Assembly: GCF_013346665.1 (NCBI RefSeq)
Contig: NZ_JABVBB010000038.1
Coordinates: forward strand, 496,001 to 560,000
Source: Sulfitobacter maritimus
GTDB lineage: Bacteria; Pseudomonadota; Alphaproteobacteria; Rhodobacterales; Rhodobacteraceae
Length of the DNA stretch: 64,000 nucleotides
Reading direction: 5' to 3'
The notes under the pieces are model-generated. The model worked only from the letters and a program-made list of their open reading frames with translations, was not told the DNA's origin and did not search any database. Of this stretch, positions 46,369-54,655 are shown one piece after another. Positions within the stretch are counted from its first letter, which is position 1. Each line of letters starts with the position of its first letter. Made by a program: the position numbers and the translations under genes.

Positions 46369-47070
46369 ATGCGCATAATTTTAGCGTCATTATTGATAGT
46401 CACAGGCCTCGTGGCCTGCACAGACACCGCGCCACGCGGCGGTGGTGACATTCTCGTCCTCGGCGATTCCATCATGGCTTGGAACGGCAGCGCTGCGATT
46501 CCCGATGTCATCGCCAGCACAACGGGCCGCAGCGTCACCAGCCGCGCCGTGCCGGGGGCGCAGTTTGACAATGGCTCGACCATCGCCGCTGCCGTTGGCT
46601 TCGACATTCAACAACAGTTCCCCGGCGGGCGCTGGAACTGGGTGCTGGTCAATGGGGGCGCCAATGATCTGAGTGCGGATTGCGGCTGCGGCGCTTGCGG
46701 GCAGTCTGTCAACGCGCTGATCAGCCCCGATGGGCAGGGCAGCATCCCGGCCTTCCTGCGCAAACTACGTGCAGAAACCGGGGCGCAGGTGATGTGGATG
46801 GGATACTATGCAGGCTCTAACACAGGCTCTTTCGCCGGGTGCCGCGATGATTTGGTTGAGATCGAACGTCGCATTGCAGGCTTCGCGGCCCGCACCCCCG
46901 GCGTGCATTTCGTTGATTCCGAAGACGTGATTGACCGCAACGACCGAGGACTGTTCGCGCGCGATAACGTGCATCCCTCCAAACGAGGCTCGGCGCGGAT
47001 TGGTGCCTATCTGGCCCAAGAGATCACAGCGCGTGAGAAACGTTCACAAACGCCTGCCAGCAGCCTATAG
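46369..47070 (+). CDS. SGNH/GDSL-family hydrolase, predicted lipoprotein
   Basis: The 233-residue protein has a lipobox signal (LLIVTGLVAC, lipidated Cys17). The SGNH blocks are all present: Ser in VLGDSIMAW, Asn in NGGANDLS, and Asp/His in DNVHPSKRG. An unusual Cys cluster DCGCGACGQ follows block III. Such enzymes hydrolyse ester bonds of lipids or of O-acetylated glycans in the periplasm. SD AGGAGG precedes the ATG at 46369; the frame upstream reads through the repeat and is not coding. mtgA follows 7 bp later. Confidence 0.85.
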   Translation: MRIILASLLIVTGLVACTDTAPRGGGDILVLGDSIMAWNGSAAIPDVIASTTGRSVTSRAVPGAQFDNGSTIAAAVGFDIQQQFPGGRWNWVLVNGGANDLSADCGCGACGQSVNALISPDGQGSIPAFLRKLRAETGAQVMWMGYYAGSNTGSFAGCRDDLVEIERRIAGFAARTPGVHFVDSEDVIDRNDRGLFARDNVHPSKRGSARIGAYLAQEITAREKRSQTPASSL

Positions 47071-47077
47071 CTACACC

Positions 47078-47812
47078 ATGAGCACACGTAAAAAGACCGC
47101 CCCCAAAGGCCGGGGTCGCCGCAAGGCTGCGCCGCAGATGACCTTTAAACAACGCGTGACCCGCTGGTTTTTCGGCGCTGTTCTTTTGCTGGGCGCATTG
47201 GTGGTGCTGCTGGTTCTGCTCTTTCGCGTCGTCAATCCGCCAACCGGGGTCTATATGTTCTCCGAAAGCCGCCGCTTGGGCGGGGTCGAGCGCGACTGGG
47301 TGCCGCTGGAGCAGATCGCTCCGGTGATGGCCCGCTCTGCCGTGGCAGCGGAGGATGCGAATTTCTGCAACCACTGGGGCTTTGACATGGAGGCGATCCG
47401 CACGGCGATCGAGAACGGCTCTGAGCGCGGGGCGTCGACGATCAGCCAGCAGACGGTCAAGAATGTGTACCTCTGGCACGGCCGCTCTTGGCTGCGCAAA
47501 GCGTTGGAAGCGGGGATGACGCCGCTGCTTGAGGCGCTTTGGCCGAAGCGGCGGATTATCGAGGTCTATCTGAATGTTGCGGAGTTTGATGAGGGCGTCT
47601 TTGGCGTCGGCGCGGCAGCACCGCATTACTTCGGCGTGAGCGCTGCGGATCTTAGCGCCAAGCAAGCCGCGCGGCTCGCCGCGATCCTGCCCGACCCGAA
47701 AGGGCGCTCGGCCTCCAGACCTAGCCCCTTTACCCGCAAGCGTACGGCGCAGATCATGGACGGGGCGGCGACCATCCGCGCGGACGGTCGTGCGGCCTGT
47801 TTCGAGAGTTGA
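47078..47812 (+). CDS. mtgA: Monofunctional biosynthetic peptidoglycan transglycosylase
   Basis: The 244-residue GT51 enzyme polymerises lipid II into glycan strands. A basic N-terminus and one membrane anchor (about 29-50) precede the catalytic domain with AAEDANFCNHWGFD (catalytic Glu), GASTISQQTVKNVYLW, KRRIIEVYLNVAEF and GVGAAAPHYFG. No transpeptidase domain is present. It is 7 bp after the SGNH hydrolase gene, which suggests a joint cell-envelope role. Confidence 0.95.
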   Translation: MSTRKKTAPKGRGRRKAAPQMTFKQRVTRWFFGAVLLLGALVVLLVLLFRVVNPPTGVYMFSESRRLGGVERDWVPLEQIAPVMARSAVAAEDANFCNHWGFDMEAIRTAIENGSERGASTISQQTVKNVYLWHGRSWLRKALEAGMTPLLEALWPKRRIIEVYLNVAEFDEGVFGVGAAAPHYFGVSAADLSAKQAARLAAILPDPKGRSASRPSPFTRKRTAQIMDGAATIRADGRAACFES

Positions 47813-47870
47813 AAATCCCTGCGTCAGCAGGCATGGAAGGGGCTGATCCCCTTAAACAAAAGGACTTCTC

Positions 47871-48539
47871 ATGACGGCTCGGTTGTTTCACGTTCCTTTG
47901 TCCCCCTTCTGTCGCAAGGTGCGGCTGAGCCTGGGCGAGAAGAAGATCGAGGTCGAGTTGGTTGAGGAGCGTTACTGGGAGCAAGACCCGGATTTTCTGC
48001 GCCGCAACCCTGCGGGCAAGGTGCCGGTGCTGCGGTTGGACGGGATCATGATGTCCGAAAGCGCCGCGATCTGCGAATATATCGAAGAGACCCGGCCCGA
48101 GGCGTCGCTGCTGCCGCAAGACCCGGTGCAGCGCTTGGAAGTGCGCCGGCTGGTGAGCTGGTTCGATGACAAGTTCCACCATGAGGTGACGTCCAAATTG
48201 CTCTATGAGCGGGTGAACAAGAAGGTCACCAAACAGGGTTATCCGGACAGTAAGAACGTCAAGGCCGGGGCCAAGGCGATCAAATATCATCTCGATTACA
48301 TGACATGGCTGCTGGACCATCGCCGTTGGCTGGCGGGTGATGTTATGACGCTGGCGGATTTCGCGGCGGCGGCGCATCTGTCGTCCTTGGATTATATCTC
48401 TGACGTGGATTGGAACCGTTCGGAGGCGGTGAAGGATTGGTACGCTAAGATCAAATCCCGCCCGGCCTTCCGTTCGATCTTGGCCGATCAGGTGCCGGGT
48501 TTCCCGCCGCCCTTGCAGTATAACAACCTTGATTTCTGA
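47871..48539 (+). CDS. Glutathione S-transferase family protein
   Basis: 222 residues. The thioredoxin-like N-terminal part has FHVPLSPFCRKVRLSLGEKK, with Cys in place of the usual Ser/Tyr, and NPAGKVPVLRLDG and MSESAAICEYIEE for glutathione binding. The helical C-terminal part has WLAGDVMTLADFAAAAHLS. SPFC suggests redox or thiol-transfer chemistry. It is followed 22 bp later by queG. Substrate unknown. Confidence 0.9.
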   Translation: MTARLFHVPLSPFCRKVRLSLGEKKIEVELVEERYWEQDPDFLRRNPAGKVPVLRLDGIMMSESAAICEYIEETRPEASLLPQDPVQRLEVRRLVSWFDDKFHHEVTSKLLYERVNKKVTKQGYPDSKNVKAGAKAIKYHLDYMTWLLDHRRWLAGDVMTLADFAAAAHLSSLDYISDVDWNRSEAVKDWYAKIKSRPAFRSILADQVPGFPPPLQYNNLDF

Positions 48540-48561
48540 TGGCATTTGAGGCGCCAGAGGC

Positions 48562-49608
48562 ATGACCGTGGACAGGGACGCCTTGAAAGCGCGGGTGGTG
48601 GCACGTGCGCTTGAGGAAGGTTTTGTCGCCTGCCGCATCTGTCGGCCCAGCGATGTGCCGGAGGTGCCGGAGCGGTTGGAGCGCTTTGTCGAAGCGGGCT
48701 TTCATGGTCAGATGGGCTGGATGGAAGAGCGGATGCATTGGCGCGGCAATCCGGCAGCCCTGTGGCCCGAGGCACGCTCGGTCATCATGCTGGCGGAAAG
48801 CTATACGCCCGAACATGATCCGCGTGCGGTGTTGGCGCAGCCTGAGAAGGGTGCGATTTCGGTCTATGCGCAGGGGCGCGATTACCATGACATTGTTAAG
48901 AAGCGGCTGAAACGGCTGGCCCGTTGGCTGATGGAAGAGGCCCGCGCGGCTGATCCGGAGGTGAAGGTTTTCGTTGATACCGCGCCCGTGCCAGAGAAGG
49001 CGTTGGCGCAAGCGGCGGGGCTGGGCTGGCAGGGAAAGCATACCAATCTGTTAAGCCGGAAGTTCGGCAATTGGGCCTTTTTAGGCTCTGTTTTTACGAC
49101 GCTGGACCTAGAGCCTGACGCGCGGGAGGTTGATCACTGCGGGTCGTGCCGCGCCTGTTTGGAGGTCTGTCCGACCGAGGCTTTCCTCGCGCCTTATCAG
49201 CTCGATGCGCGGCGTTGCATTTCCTATCTGACGATTGAGCATAAAGGCCCGGTGGATCTAGAGTTGCGCGAAAAGCTGGGCAACCGGATTTACGGCTGTG
49301 ATGATTGTCTGGCGGCCTGTCCGTGGAACAAGTTTGCCGTCGCCGCGAGCGACATGCGCTATCATGGGCCAGCGGTGCAGCCTTCCGATCTGGCGGAACT
49401 GGCGGCGCTGGATGACGCGGCGTTTCGGGCGCGGTTTTCCGGCTCTCCGATCAAGCGGATTGGGCGGGATCGTTTTGTGCGGAACGTGCTTTACGCCATT
49501 GGCAATTCTGGACTGGCGGAGTTGCGTCCGGTGGCGCAGGCTCTGGCCGAGGATGCTGACCCGACAGTGGCCGATGCGGCGCGCTGGGCAGCGGGGCGAT
49601 TGGGGTAA
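48562..49608 (+). CDS. queG: Epoxyqueuosine reductase
   Basis: The 348-residue enzyme carries out the last step of queuosine synthesis in tRNA, with a cobalamin cofactor. Two 4Fe-4S motifs are visible: [16 protein letters not shown] and [14 protein letters not shown]. An N-terminal cobalamin-binding region contains the [15 protein letters not shown] segment, and a HEAT-like C-terminal tail ends the chain. Length and motif order are standard. The hyuA-like gene follows 5 bp later. Confidence 0.95.
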   Translation: MTVDRDALKARVVARALEEGFVACRICRPSDVPEVPERLERFVEAGFHGQMGWMEERMHWRGNPAALWPEARSVIMLAESYTPEHDPRAVLAQPEKGAISVYAQGRDYHDIVKKRLKRLARWLMEEARAADPEVKVFVDTAPVPEKALAQAAGLGWQGKHTNLLSRKFGNWAFLGSVFTTLDLEPDAREVDHCGSCRACLEVCPTEAFLAPYQLDARRCISYLTIEHKGPVDLELREKLGNRIYGCDDCLAACPWNKFAVAASDMRYHGPAVQPSDLAELAALDDAAFRARFSGSPIKRIGRDRFVRNVLYAIGNSGLAELRPVAQALAEDADPTVADAARWAAGRLG

Positions 49609-49613
49609 GGCCG

Positions 49614-51620
49614 ATGGCGGTTCTATTGGGGGTGGACACGGGCGGCACCTATACGGATGCCGTGTTGATCCGGGATGAGACGCAGGTCATTGCCTCGGCC
49701 AAGGCGCTGACAACGCGGGCGGATTTGGCGGTTGGTGTTGGCAATGCCGTGAGCGCGGTACTGGCGCAATCGGGGGTGGCGCCTTCGGAGATTGCGATGG
49801 CGTCGCTCTCGACCACGCTCGCGACCAATGCGCTGGTCGAAGGGCAGGGCGGGCGCGTGGCGCTAATCTATGTCGGGTTTCGGGCGCGAGATTTGGCGGC
49901 GCATGGGCTGGAAGAGGCTCTGCGCGGTGATCCACATCTAATGCTTGCAGGCGGTCATGACCATGCCGGGGCTGAGGTGGAAGCGCTGGATGAAGCGGCG
50001 CTATCGGCCTTTTTAGAGACACATAAGCAAAGCGTCAGCGGCTTTGCCGTGGCGAGCCAATTTGCCACGCGCAACCCCGCGCATGAGTTGCGGGTGGCGG
50101 AACTGGTGGCTGCGGTGACGGGGCGGCCTGTCTCAACCTCTCACGCGCTATCAGCGCGGTTGAACGGGCCGAAACGGGCGCTGACTGCGCTGCTGAATGC
50201 CCGGCTGATTGGCATGATTGACCGTCTCATCGGGCGGGCGGAGACGCAGTTGCGCGCATTGGGGATCGACGCGCCAATGATGGTAGTGCGCGGCGACGGG
50301 GCGTTGATGTCGAGCGCGCAGGCGCGGCAGCGGCCAATTGAGACGATTCTAAGCGGGCCAGCGGCGTCCTTGGTCGGGGCGCGGTGGCTGACGGGGGCCG
50401 AACATGCGCTGGTGTCGGACATTGGCGGGACGACGACGGATGTGGCGCTGTTGCGCGATGGGCGGCCTGCGATTGATCCGGCTGGCGCGCAGGTGGGGCC
50501 GTATCGCACGATGGTCGAAGCGGTGGCGATGCGCACCCATGGGCTGGGCGGGGACAGTGAGGTGCATTTTGTTGCCGAAGGGTTGGAGGCAAAGGTGACC
50601 TTGGGGCCAAAGCGGGTCCTGCCGGTCTCGCTCATTGCCACGGAAGCGCCAGAGGTGGTGCATGCGGCCCTTGATGCGCAGTTGCGGCGAAAGGTGCCGG
50701 GGGCGCATGATGGGCGCTTTGTACGGGCTGTGGCGGGGCAGGAAGCGGAGGGGCTTGCTCCGCGAGAGGCGGCATTGTTGGAGCGGATTGGCGCCGCGGT
50801 GCATCCTTTGGGTGCTATCCTGCTGTCACGGATCGAACAGAGCACTTTGGCGCGACTCGTGGCGCGGGGGTTGGTGCAAGTTGCAGCAGTGACGCCTTCG
50901 GACGCGAGCCATGTGGCGGGGCGGTTGGATGCGTGGGACGCCAGCGCTGCACGCAAGGCATTGGAACTGTTCGGGCGGCAGCGGGGTGGATCGGGCAACC
51001 CGTTCTGTCTTAAACCTGAGCAACTCGCGCAGATCATCATCGACCGTCTGACCTATCAGACAAGTTTGGCCTTGTTAGAGACTGCTTTTGCCGAGGAAGA
51101 CCCCGGTTTCGACCTGCCGGCAGAGACGCTGGCGCGGCATATATTGATGGAACGGGGGCTGGTGGGGCACCGTGGTTTATTGCGGATGGACGCGGGGCTG
51201 AACCTGCCTGTCGTGGGGCTGGGCGCTTCGGCGCAGAGCTACTATCCGGCGGTGGGCGCGCGGCTGGGGACCGAAATGATCTTGCCGGAACATGCGGGGG
51301 TGGCCAATGCGATTGGCGCCGTCGTGGGGCGGGTCATCATGCGGCAAAGCGGGTCCGTGACGTCGCCCGGCGCCGGGAAGTTCCGCGTGCATCTTAACGA
51401 AGGCCCAGAGGATTTCAGCGATCCTGAGGGCGCTTTGACCTTGTTAGAGATGGTTTTGACCCAACAAGCGCGGGCGCGGGCCAAAGCGGCGGGCGCGGCG
51501 GAGATTGAGGTGCAGGTCTCACGCGACATTCGCACGGCGGGTGTTGAGGGGCGCGAAGTTTTTGTTGAGGCTGACGTGACCGTCGAAGCCTCTGGTCGGC
51601 CGCGTGTGGCGGTAGGCTGA
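49614..51620 (+). CDS. Hydantoinase/oxoprolinase-family protein, HyuA-type, without HyuB
   Basis: 668 residues with the ATPase-like fold of HyuA: phosphate-binding motifs GVDTGGTYTDAVL at 4-16 and SDIGGTTTDVALL near 270, plus the LSTTLATNALVEG segment. Homologues hydrolyse hydantoins, 5-oxoproline or N-methylhydantoin using ATP, usually with a HyuB partner. No HyuB or acetone-carboxylase gene is here, so the substrate is open. It follows queG by 5 bp and converges with msrA. Confidence 0.85.
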   Translation: MAVLLGVDTGGTYTDAVLIRDETQVIASAKALTTRADLAVGVGNAVSAVLAQSGVAPSEIAMASLSTTLATNALVEGQGGRVALIYVGFRARDLAAHGLEEALRGDPHLMLAGGHDHAGAEVEALDEAALSAFLETHKQSVSGFAVASQFATRNPAHELRVAELVAAVTGRPVSTSHALSARLNGPKRALTALLNARLIGMIDRLIGRAETQLRALGIDAPMMVVRGDGALMSSAQARQRPIETILSGPAASLVGARWLTGAEHALVSDIGGTTTDVALLRDGRPAIDPAGAQVGPYRTMVEAVAMRTHGLGGDSEVHFVAEGLEAKVTLGPKRVLPVSLIATEAPEVVHAALDAQLRRKVPGAHDGRFVRAVAGQEAEGLAPREAALLERIGAAVHPLGAILLSRIEQSTLARLVARGLVQVAAVTPSDASHVAGRLDAWDASAARKALELFGRQRGGSGNPFCLKPEQLAQIIIDRLTYQTSLALLETAFAEEDPGFDLPAETLARHILMERGLVGHRGLLRMDAGLNLPVVGLGASAQSYYPAVGARLGTEMILPEHAGVANAIGAVVGRVIMRQSGSVTSPGAGKFRVHLNEGPEDFSDPEGALTLLEMVLTQQARARAKAAGAAEIEVQVSRDIRTAGVEGREVFVEADVTVEASGRPRVAVG

Positions 51621-51648
51621 CCCCCGGCGCGGGGCCGGGGGCAGTGAT

Positions 51649-52158
51649 TTATTCAGCAGCGTCGCGTTTGGGCAGCACCCAGTCGGCGCGGGGGAAGTGG
51701 CAGGTGTAGCCGTTGGGCAGACGCTCAAGGTAGTCTTGATGCTCCGGCTCGGCTTCCCAGAAATCGCCAACTGGTTCGACTTCGGTCACGACTTTGCCGG
51801 GCCAGAGGCCGGAGGCTTCGACATCCGCGATGGTGTCTTCGGCCACGGCTTTCTGCTCGTCGTTCACATAGTAGATCGCAGAGCGGTAGCTCATCCCGAT
51901 GTCGTTGCCTTGGCGATTTATTGTGGTGGGATCGTGGATCTGGAAGAAGAATTCCAACAGTTCACGATAGGATGTTTTTTCGGGATCAAAGATGATCTCG
52001 ATCCCCTCGGCATGGGTGCCGTGGTTGCGGTAGGTGGCGTTGGGGACATCGCCGCCGGTATAGCCGACGCGGGTCGAGACCACGCCGGGGCGGCGGCGGA
52101 TGAGGTCTTGCATGCCCCAGAAACAGCCCCCCGCCAATACTGCGCGTTCGGTTGTCAT
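51649..52158 (-). CDS. msrA: Peptide-methionine (S)-S-oxide reductase MsrA
   Basis: The 169-residue enzyme has the catalytic cysteine in [12 protein letters not shown] at about residue 12. The family segments [22 protein letters not shown]-like ([15 protein letters not shown]) and [10 protein letters not shown] follow. It repairs oxidised methionine. A C-terminal cysteine in NGYTCHFP may act in resolution. It overlaps msrB by 4 bp, so both stereoisomers of methionine sulfoxide are handled by one transcript. Confidence 0.95.
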   Translation of the reverse strand: MTTERAVLAGGCFWGMQDLIRRRPGVVSTRVGYTGGDVPNATYRNHGTHAEGIEIIFDPEKTSYRELLEFFFQIHDPTTINRQGNDIGMSYRSAIYYVNDEQKAVAEDTIADVEASGLWPGKVVTEVEPVGDFWEAEPEHQDYLERLPNGYTCHFPRADWVLPKRDAAE

Positions 52159-52604
52159 GTTACGTTCTCCACTTGGTTGAGATACTCGCCATAGCCTTCG
52201 GCTTCCATGTCGTCACGGTGGATGAAGCGCAGGGAGGCGGAGTTGATGCAGTAGCGCAGCCCGCCCCGGTCAGGGGGGCCGTCGGGGAAGACATGGCCAA
52301 GGTGGCTGTCGCCGTGTTTGCTGCGCACTTCGGTGCGGACCATGCCGAGCGAGGCGTCTTCATGTTCTTCGACATACGCAGGCTCGATCGGTTTGGTGAA
52401 ACTGGGCCAACCGCAGCCGCTTTCGTACTTGTCCGAGGAGGCAAAGAGCGGCTCGCCCGAGACGATGTCGACATAGATGCCCGGCTCTTTGTTGTTCAGG
52501 TATTTGCCGGTGCCGGGGCGTTCGGTGCCGCTGCGTTGGGTGACGTGGAACTCTTCGGGTGTGAGCGCGTCAATGGCGGCGGTGGTTTTCTCGTATTGGG
52601 GCAT
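52155..52604 (-). CDS. msrB: Peptide-methionine (R)-S-oxide reductase MsrB
   Basis: 149 residues with the MsrB markers [27 protein letters not shown] and the catalytic cysteine in [12 protein letters not shown]. The two CxxC pairs that bind structural zinc in many MsrBs are missing ([10 protein letters not shown] and [10 protein letters not shown] stand in those places), so this is the zinc-free form. It is the first gene of the msrB-msrA pair. Confidence 0.95.
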   Translation of the reverse strand: MPQYEKTTAAIDALTPEEFHVTQRSGTERPGTGKYLNNKEPGIYVDIVSGEPLFASSDKYESGCGWPSFTKPIEPAYVEEHEDASLGMVRTEVRSKHGDSHLGHVFPDGPPDRGGLRYCINSASLRFIHRDDMEAEGYGEYLNQVENVT

Positions 52605-52683
52605 GGCGTCCTCCGGTTATGGGCTTGGCCTATTAAATGGGGTCTGATGGTGGAATTCAAAGGGTTTGCGGCTCACAGAGGTG

Positions 52684-53553
52684 TTACGCTTTGCGCTGGC
52701 GCGAGACTTGCACCGCGAGAATGCCGCCCGCGATGATCGCCACGCCAAGGATGTCACGCGGGCCGAGGGTTTCGCCCAGCAGCAGCGCCGCGATGGCCAC
52801 GCCGAAGAACGGGTTGAGGAAGTGGAAGGTCGCCGCCCGCGTGGCGCCGATGCGGTTGACCAGCCAGAACCAGACCACGGTGGCGGCAAGGCCGGGGACG
52901 AGGCAGGTATAGGCGAAAGCGAGGGTGAGGCGCAGGCTGGGGTCGATGCGGGGAGTCTCGAACAGGAGGGTCGCGATAGAGAGGGCCACGCAGCCGACGA
53001 GCATCTGCAGGCCGACGACCATGAGGAAGTTGCCGCCTGAGGTCGCGCCGCGCACTAGGAGGGTGGCGGCGGTGAGAGCGACGACGCCGATGGCGCAGAG
53101 GATGAGGCCGTAGAGGTCGACTTGGCCGCCGAGACGCGTGCCCATGATGATGGCGACGCCGAGGACGCCTGCGAGGAGGCCCGCGATGCCTAAGGGGCGG
53201 AGTTTCTCGCTCAAGAAAGCCCATGCTGCGAAGCCGACGAGCAGGGGCATGGTAGAGGCAATGATCGCGGCAAGGGAGGCTTCGATGGTTTGCATGGCGA
53301 TGAAGTTGAGGCCGAGGTAAACTGCGTTTTGCAGCACGCCAAAGATGATCGTGGCGCGCCATTGGGCGGGGGTGAGGCGCCAGCTTTGGCCCAAGGCGAG
53401 TGCTATGCCGACGCCGATGAGGCCGGAGATGAGGTAGCGTAGGGAAAGGGCCAAAAGTGGAGAGGCGTCCATCACGATAATGCGGGCAGAGGTGAAGGCC
53501 GAGGACCACATGATGGCAAAGGCCAACCCCATGAGAATTGCGCGTATGTCCAT
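52684..53553 (-). CDS. DMT/EamA family transporter
   Basis: A 289-residue membrane protein with ten hydrophobic segments and two EamA repeats. MWSSAFTSARIIVMDASPLL is in TM1 and LGLNFIAMQTIEASLAAIIA in the middle. NPFFGVAIAALLLGE lies in the second half. The likely start at 53553 reads MDIRAILMGL. Substrate unknown; not closely similar to the EamA protein next to cobO. Confidence 0.86.
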   Translation of the reverse strand: MDIRAILMGLAFAIMWSSAFTSARIIVMDASPLLALSLRYLISGLIGVGIALALGQSWRLTPAQWRATIIFGVLQNAVYLGLNFIAMQTIEASLAAIIASTMPLLVGFAAWAFLSEKLRPLGIAGLLAGVLGVAIIMGTRLGGQVDLYGLILCAIGVVALTAATLLVRGATSGGNFLMVVGLQMLVGCVALSIATLLFETPRIDPSLRLTLAFAYTCLVPGLAATVVWFWLVNRIGATRAATFHFLNPFFGVAIAALLLGETLGPRDILGVAIIAGGILAVQVSRQRKA

Positions 53554-53668
53554 GAGATGCCCCCCTGTTCTGAACTTGCTAAGCAATGGCGGGTTTGCGA
53601 AGGGAGGACAAGGCGGGTTTGGCAGGTTGCGCAGACGGTCTGGAATACCCGACCTTTAAGAATACCAC

Positions 53669-53871
53669 CCGGCCCGGAATGAAGCCGCAGGCGTCGGGCC
53701 ATCGCCTGCCTGCCATGCCAACGTGCGCCAGAATATGATGGGCGCACCTTTGGTACGACCGGGGAGGCGATTAGATGGGGTTAGGTGCGACATTACGAAC
53801 GCACATTATAAATGAACCATAAAGTGGCACGATGCGACGTCAGATCGCCAACCTGCGGACAGGTCCTGACC
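53669..53871 (-). repeat. Dispersed structured repeat, copy U3 (long type)
   Basis: Read on the minus strand it has the same order as U2: a degenerate left arm ending GGTTGGCGATC, core CGTGCCACTTTATGG, inner arm AATCGCC, the extra module with GTACC-AAA-GGTGC (53744-53756), right arm CAGGCAGGCGATGGCCC (53696-53712), and the tail hairpin region down to about 53669. It occupies the upstream gap of the DMT transporter. Confidence 0.8.
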
Positions 53872-53925
53872 TTAGATAACTAGATCACGAACTGGCAGAC
53901 AAGCGGTTCCCCGGTTCCATCTGCC

Positions 53926-54088
53926 ACCAGCCCGGAATCAAGCCGCAGGCGCCGGGCCATCGCCTGCCCGCCCCCCGTGTAGGCGATTTGGTGATGCTGG
54001 GTATAACCTCGCAAGCGCACATCAATGCTGAACTATAAAGTGGTAGTCAGGGACCTCAGATCGCCGACCCGCGGGCAGGCGATGGCCC
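53926..54088 (-). repeat. Dispersed structured repeat, copy U4 (short type, perfect 17-bp terminal arms)
   Basis: The arms GGGCCATCGCCTGCCCG (53954-53970) and CGGGCAGGCGATGGCCC (54072-54088) are perfect 17-bp inverted repeats. The inner arms GGCGAT/ATCGCC pair, the core is ACCACTTTATAG, and the tail GGCGCCTGCGGCTTGATTCC is shared with U1. It is tandem with U3 in the same orientation. Together they fill most of the 687-bp gene-free region 53554-54240; 54089-54190 shows nothing recognisable. Confidence 0.85.
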
Positions 54089-54190
54089 TCAAGCCACTAA
54101 TCCATGGGTTGATAGAGATGCAGTGCTACGACACCGACCGTCGCTGAGTTTGGTGTTGCGCCGCGGGCGCTCGCCTTCCCCCCCCTCAAC

Positions 54191-54221
54191 AAAAAAGGGC
54201 CGCCCGAAGGCGACCCTTTCG
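54191..54221 (-). terminator. Rho-independent terminator of the HU gene
   Basis: On the minus strand AAAGGGTCGCC-TTCG-GGCGGCCCTTT forms a strong stem with a UUCG-type loop and is followed by TTT. It lies about 20 bp after the HU stop. Confidence 0.92.
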
Positions 54222-54240
54222 TAAACATTCAGCCAAAGGC

Positions 54241-54528
54241 TTACTCGTTCACGCTGTCCTTCAGCGCCTTCGCGATGGTCATCTTGACCACTTTGTCGGC
54301 GTCTTTCTTGAACTGCTCGCCAGTGGCGGGGTTGCGGACCATCCGCTCAGGGCGCTCACGGCAATAGATTTTGCCAACGCCCGGCAGGGTCACGGCACCG
54401 CCAGCGGACACTTCACGGGTGATCAGGTTGCAAACGGCGTCGAGCGCTGCGCCTGCGGATTTCTTGTCGGTGTCCATCTCTTCTGCCAGTGCAGCGACGA
54501 GCTGGGTCTTGGTCATCGGTTTTGCCAT
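54241..54528 (-). CDS. hup: HU family DNA-binding protein
   Basis: A 95-residue nucleoid protein of the HU/IHF fold: MTKTQLVAALAEEMDTDKKS at the N-terminus, VTLPGVGKIYCRERPERMVR as the beta-arm base, and RNPATGEQF as the DNA-binding arm tip. GEQF with VVKMTIAKALKD at the end resembles HU more than IHF. The ATG at 54528 follows AAGGAG. It is monocistronic, with its own terminator and a palindrome upstream. Confidence 0.93.
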   Translation of the reverse strand: MAKPMTKTQLVAALAEEMDTDKKSAGAALDAVCNLITREVSAGGAVTLPGVGKIYCRERPERMVRNPATGEQFKKDADKVVKMTIAKALKDSVNE

Positions 54529-54585
54529 TTTATTCTCCTTAGACTGCCCGCGTTTTAGGGCCTCATGGCCGGAATGTAACGGTAT

Positions 54586-54603
54586 GTTGTGGGATAACAC
54601 AAC
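54586..54603. promoter_or_regulatory. Inverted repeat upstream of the HU gene
   Basis: GTTGTG and CACAAC are perfect 6-bp arms separated by six bases, 58 bp upstream of the HU start. The spot fits a promoter-proximal operator; no known regulator is matched. Confidence 0.3.
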
Positions 54604-54655
54604 GAATTGTGGCGCTCAGGACGCTAAAACATGCGATTTTCCGCTGTTTTTAACC

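Noticed and set aside
53696-54088. Insertion sequence remnant
   Set aside because: The terminal inverted repeats resemble a transposon, but there is no transposase fragment and no clear target-site duplication, so only a non-coding repeat is claimed.
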